Positions 60,905 to 64,000 of a DNA stretch of 64,000 bases are shown piece after piece (the first letter of the stretch is position 1; each line of letters begins with the position of its first letter). The position numbers were made by a program, and so were the translations under genes. The DNA is from JAAYXS01 sp043820985 (GTDB lineage Bacteria; Planctomycetota; Phycisphaerae; UBA1845; Fen-1342). Location: NCBI GenBank assembly GCA_043820985.1, contig JBDRDH010000123.1:3648-67647 (forward strand), written 5' to 3'. Below the pieces are notes generated by a model. That model saw nothing but the letters and a program-made list of their open reading frames with translations. It ran no database searches and had not been told where the DNA came from.

Positions 60905-62151
60905 TGCCTGCTCCAGCGACACAGACCGGCGAATTCTTCCACCAACAACTATCCAGCGGGGTGGAATGCGCCGCTGACGTGTTGCCCGAGCGGTCAACGG
61001 TGGCCATGTGCTTCCGCATCCTGACCGGGCTGGCCGACGAGCCCGCCGAGCTGACCGGCATCAGCAGCATAATGGAGCAGACGCTATCCAAGGGCACACA
61101 GCGCTTTGACGGTCGCGGCTTATCCGACGCCTTCGATGCCCTCGGGGCGCGCTGGTCATCGGTCAGCGGACGCCAGTCCACCATGGTGCGCGTCATTTGC
61201 CTGCCGGAATTCGTTTCCCAAGTGGTCGATCTGGTTGGCGAGATGATATGTCACCCGACCTTTCCAGCGGAGGCTTGTCGCGTCGCCGTCGAGTTGGCTC
61301 AGCAGGATCTGCGGAATATGGAGGATGAGCCGCATGACCTGCTACGCGTTTTGATCCAGCGCCTGACGCTGGGACCGGTGCTCGGCCGACATCCGGGTGG
61401 AGAATCCGACACTTTGCCCCGTATCACCCCGGAGCTTGTCCGGAGTCATTGGCAGGAGTTCTTCCGCCCCGGGCGGATCCAGGTCGCGGTCGCCGGTCCG
61501 GTTGATCCAGAGGATCTGCTTGGGAATATTGACGCCGCCTTCGCACCCTTGGGCCGCTCGGAGCCCGCCGGGCGCCAGCCGGCGGATTTCGAGTTTCAAC
61601 CCGGTCGCCAGCATCGCCATAAGGAACTTGAACAGGAATACCTGGCGATTACGCTGCCGGGCTTGCCGCGCGAACACGAGGACTTCGCGGTCGAACAGGT
61701 CCTATTGCGTGTGCTGTCCGGGGGTATGAGTGCCCGGCTGTTCACGGAAGTGCGGGAGAAGCTCGGCCTGGTGTACTGGGTGGGAGCCTGGCACGAACAG
61801 CCGCGCGGCAAGGGCATAATTCACCTCGGTGCCAGCACCACGCCACAGCGCTGTCAGCAGACGTTCGACAAGCTACTGGAGGAGTTAGGCCGCATCTCTC
61901 GGGATCTGACGGACGAGGAAGTGCGGCGGGCCCGTGACGGCCTGATTGCCCATCTGGAAACCGAGGACGATCTGACCCGCGCCCGGGCAACTGATTTGAG
62001 CGAGGATCTATTCTTTCACTCACGTCCGATCGGCCCGGCGGTCAAGCTCGCGGCCCTGCGCGCAGTGACGCGTGCCCGGGTCGAAGCCTACGCCAGCGCC
62101 CTGCCCCGCGATCAACTCTGTGTCGCCACCCTCGGCCCGCGCGAACTTTGA
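60904..62151 (+). CDS. M16-family peptidase homologue without the zinc-binding HxxEH
   Basis: The 415-residue protein has the two-domain M16 fold. In an active enzyme HFLEHMLFKGT sits near residue 55; here the segment reads SSIMEQTLSKGT, so both zinc-binding His are replaced (Ser55, Gln59) while the Glu is kept. Other family features are present: PTFPAEACRVAVELAQQDL, PGRIQVAVAGPV, LPREHEDFAVEQVLLRVL and the second-domain motif SARLFTEVREKLGLVYWVG. It is likely a non-catalytic partner, as in heterodimeric processing peptidases. A catalytic partner is not adjacent. The start overlaps the phosphomannomutase stop by one base (TGATG). Confidence 0.87.
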   Translation: MPAPATQTGEFFHQQLSSGVECAADVLPERSTVAMCFRILTGLADEPAELTGISSIMEQTLSKGTQRFDGRGLSDAFDALGARWSSVSGRQSTMVRVICLPEFVSQVVDLVGEMICHPTFPAEACRVAVELAQQDLRNMEDEPHDLLRVLIQRLTLGPVLGRHPGGESDTLPRITPELVRSHWQEFFRPGRIQVAVAGPVDPEDLLGNIDAAFAPLGRSEPAGRQPADFEFQPGRQHRHKELEQEYLAITLPGLPREHEDFAVEQVLLRVLSGGMSARLFTEVREKLGLVYWVGAWHEQPRGKGIIHLGASTTPQRCQQTFDKLLEELGRISRDLTDEEVRRARDGLIAHLETEDDLTRARATDLSEDLFFHSRPIGPAVKLAALRAVTRARVEAYASALPRDQLCVATLGPREL

Positions 62152-62152
62152 C

Positions 62153-63241
62153 TTAGCTGCCACGATGTCGACGCAGGCTATGCAGAACGCTGGTCGCCAC
62201 AACGTAAACCACCAGCGGCAGGCCCAGGCCGAGGATGCCCCAACGGTACCAGGCCAAAGCGCTGCTCCGGCTGCTGTCCAGGGCCAGGTAAACCAGATAG
62301 GCGGCATAGCAACCAAGAAACAAAAAGCCTTCCCAGCGATCGATGCGGTAGCCAGTGAAGAAAACCGGCAAGCAGGCTATCGCGACGAGCACCATTACGG
62401 GAATGTCAAACATAAGCGCGGTGTGTGAGACCTTGATGCCCTGCGGCGCGAATACCGCGCTCAAGCCCAGGACGGTCAGAATATTGAATATATTGCTGCC
62501 GACGACGTTACCGACGGCGATGTCGCGCTGACCACGAACGGCGGCGACAACCGAAGTCGCCAGCTCTGGTAACGATGTCCCAACCGCAACAATTGTTAAG
62601 CCCACAATTAATTCACTAATACCCAGGGCTCGGGCGAATGTCGCCGCGGCATCGACGAGCCAACGCGCCCCCAGCGTGAGGAGCGCCAGGCCGAGCAACA
62701 CCAGCCCGCTGCTGATCAGCCACCCGCGTCCGGTGATTTTTCGACCAGGATCCTCGTCGCGCGGCGTGGTCTCCCTGAGCCGACCGGTATTCTGGTGGCT
62801 TTCGTATATCAACCACGCCGTGTAGGTTATGGCCCCCGCAAACAGCAAAATGCCATCGACGCGCCCAACCAGCCCATCCCAGCTCAGCATGAACATAATA
62901 ACGGACACGCCGATCATGACCCAGACATCGAAGCGTACCAGCCGGGCGGCGATGGCTAGCGGCGCTACCGCCGCCGACACCCCCAGGATCAGGAGCACAT
63001 TACAGATGTTGCTGCCGACGACGTTTCCGAGTGCCACATCAGCTTGTCCGACCAGCGTCGCCCGAATGCTGACCGCGAGCTCCGGGGCGCTGGTCCCGAA
63101 AGCCACCACCGTCAAGCCGACGACCAGTGGTGAGATACCGGCCGCGGCGGCCAATCGCGCCGCGCCGCGCACCAACGTCTCAGCGCCACCAATCAGCGCA
63201 CCAAGACCGATGATGAATAGTACGATCGTCATCTGGCTCAT
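62153..63241 (-). CDS. Calcium/sodium antiporter (CaCA family, YrbG-like)
   Basis: The 362-residue membrane protein shows the internal duplication of the cation/Ca2+ exchanger family. The two alpha repeats are visible: FGTSAPELAVSI with ALGNVVGSNICNVLL, and VGTSLPELATSV with AVGNVVGSNIFNILT. The conserved Glu in each PEL and the Asn in GSN coordinate the ion. About ten helices are expected. It exports Ca2+ (or similar) in exchange for Na+ or H+. The ATG at 63241 follows a possible TTG. Its stop is one base from the stop of the convergent M16 gene. Confidence 0.94.
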   Translation of the reverse strand: MSQMTIVLFIIGLGALIGGAETLVRGAARLAAAAGISPLVVGLTVVAFGTSAPELAVSIRATLVGQADVALGNVVGSNICNVLLILGVSAAVAPLAIAARLVRFDVWVMIGVSVIMFMLSWDGLVGRVDGILLFAGAITYTAWLIYESHQNTGRLRETTPRDEDPGRKITGRGWLISSGLVLLGLALLTLGARWLVDAAATFARALGISELIVGLTIVAVGTSLPELATSVVAAVRGQRDIAVGNVVGSNIFNILTVLGLSAVFAPQGIKVSHTALMFDIPVMVLVAIACLPVFFTGYRIDRWEGFLFLGCYAAYLVYLALDSSRSSALAWYRWGILGLGLPLVVYVVATSVLHSLRRHRGS

Positions 63242-63284
63242 CAAGAAACGCTCGCGGTCACATTAACATCTTTCATGCGAGATG

Positions 63285-63662
63285 TCATTTCTGAAGTGCG
63301 TCATCGCCTGATGCGTCCTGCTCGGCGACTTCCTCGATTATTCTGATGGAATCCGGGCGGATCATGATACGGCGACCATTCGCGTCATGAAATACGGCCA
63401 TGTTCGCAAGATGATGCGGCACATGATTCTTCTCGCTGGCACGACTGGTAAAGCCCTGGAAGGTTACTGACTTGATGACCTTGCCTGACGTTAGAATGAC
63501 ATCCACACGCTTGGCCTCAGGCAGGAAACCTTTTACCAAAACAGTCTTCGCGGATGAAACGCGGCGACCAATCGCGCTGGTAATCATAAAGAACGCCGCC
63601 AGCAACATCACGCCAATACATATGGCCCCGATCGCACTTAACCATTGAATGAAATATTCCAT
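63285..63662 (-). CDS. Small membrane-anchored protein of unknown function
   Basis: The 125-residue product has one N-terminal helix (LSAIGAICIGVMLLAAFFMITSA) and a soluble domain (KTVLVKGFLPEAKRVDVILTSGKVIKSVTFQGFT, then NMAVFHDANGRRIMIRPDSIRIIEE). The pattern of short beta strands is like a small ligand- or RNA-binding barrel, but there is no known family. GGAAG six bases before the ATG at 63662 supports the start; the frame is open 18 codons further. It lies 43 bases upstream of the antiporter gene and is probably co-transcribed. Confidence 0.65.
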   Translation of the reverse strand: MEYFIQWLSAIGAICIGVMLLAAFFMITSAIGRRVSSAKTVLVKGFLPEAKRVDVILTSGKVIKSVTFQGFTSRASEKNHVPHHLANMAVFHDANGRRIMIRPDSIRIIEEVAEQDASGDDALQK

Positions 63663-63950
63663 AGTATTCTTCCACGGCCATTCAGGCGCGCGCTCCCGCC
63701 TTCCTCTAAAGGACACATTCCAGGCATCATTTCAACCATGTCTACCCGTACGGTGGTTTCAACTCCAATGTGTTGTAATGATGACTCTCCCGCCACCTTC
63801 GCAGCCCCGGACGTGAAAAGAGATCACCATGAAGGCCCCGGTAGCAGTCATTGATTAACATTTGTAACACTTCACTCGTCTGCAAAAATTTCTGAGATTT
63901 ATGCTGCATAGCCCTTGCGCCGGGAGCGCGCACGCGCGTATACCCTCGGC

Positions 63951-64000
63951 ATGAGCAAAGCGGCGACACGTTCGAACGCGTTGGACAGCTTGGTAGCGGC
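63951..64000 (+). CDS. Start of a gene that runs off the window
   Basis: From the ATG at 63951 the frame gives MSKAATRSNALDSLVA and is open to the end. TTGCGC and TATACC, 18 bases apart (63914-63943), could be a promoter very close to the start, which would mean a short or absent leader. Too little is seen for a function. Confidence 0.35.
   Translation, partial: MSKAATRSNALDSLVA

Overview
The window looks like a chromosomal segment of a Planctomycetota bacterium, most likely of the Phycisphaerae lineage. The clues are indirect but agree: a secreted ELWxxDGT-repeat protein ending in a dockerin-like tail (22051-24900), a CPxC...CPEC zinc-ribbon membrane protein (41993-42865), an MJ0042-type zinc-ribbon membrane protein (44901-46073), a planctomycete-style pseudopilin (37880-38923), and many intergenic palindromic repeats of kinds common in these genomes. 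The 2-oxoglutarate:ferredoxin oxidoreductase pair points to ferredoxin-linked, probably at least partly anaerobic, central metabolism. I saw no rRNA, tRNA, CRISPR array or complete transposon.

Layout. 1-6.2 kb: a truncated glycosyltransferase, a hairpin array, a secreted phosphoesterase-like protein, a family-4 uracil-DNA glycosylase, an atypical LuxR-type regulator, a PEGA lipoprotein with a small phosphoesterase, and a FemAB-like protein. 6.5-8.8 kb: three tandem PilZ-domain proteins closed by a terminator. 8.9-15.6 kb: a minus-strand operon of three polytopic membrane proteins (two glycosyltransferase-like, one LPG-synthase-like) and a MEMO-family protein; two of the membrane proteins carry repeat DNA in frame. 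15.8-21.8 kb: small secreted proteins, a radical SAM protein, and a plus-strand operon of two GT2 enzymes and a GT87-like protein. 22-29.2 kb: the ELWxxDGT protein, an M60-type metallopeptidase and a PflX-type radical SAM protein, separated by repeat-rich spacers. 29.5-31.6 kb: a type II restriction-modification pair of lower apparent GC, probably acquired. 32.3-39.1 kb: PIG-L deacetylase-like protein, folK, korAB, thioredoxin, pseudopilin. 39.3-47.4 kb: a DPP-IV-like peptidase and several membrane or secreted proteins of unknown role. 47.5-52.2 kb: a broken copy of the yifB 5' end, a GNAT-like protein, a polysaccharide deacetylase, intact yifB and a tetrapyrrole methylase. 52.3-59.2 kb: a repeat block with an aspartyl-protease remnant, then a minus-strand group with purB, a Cys/Met-metabolism PLP enzyme, an amidohydrolase and three unknown proteins. 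59.3-64 kb: a phosphomannomutase with a cysteine-rich N-terminal extension, an M16-family protein without its zinc motif, a Ca2+/cation antiporter, a small membrane protein and the first codons of a further gene.

The strongest theme is envelope work: lipid-linked sugar transfer, polysaccharide deacetylation, acyl transfer, c-di-GMP sensing and secreted proteases. The most unusual thing is how often short palindromic repeats have invaded spacers, a gene end (purB) and even reading frames. No single locus can be declared a new system from sequence alone. The best candidates for follow-up are the in-frame repeat insertions, the three-PilZ operon, the MEMO/glycosyltransferase operon, the uncharacterised restriction endonuclease and the yifB fragment beside the GNAT/deacetylase pair.
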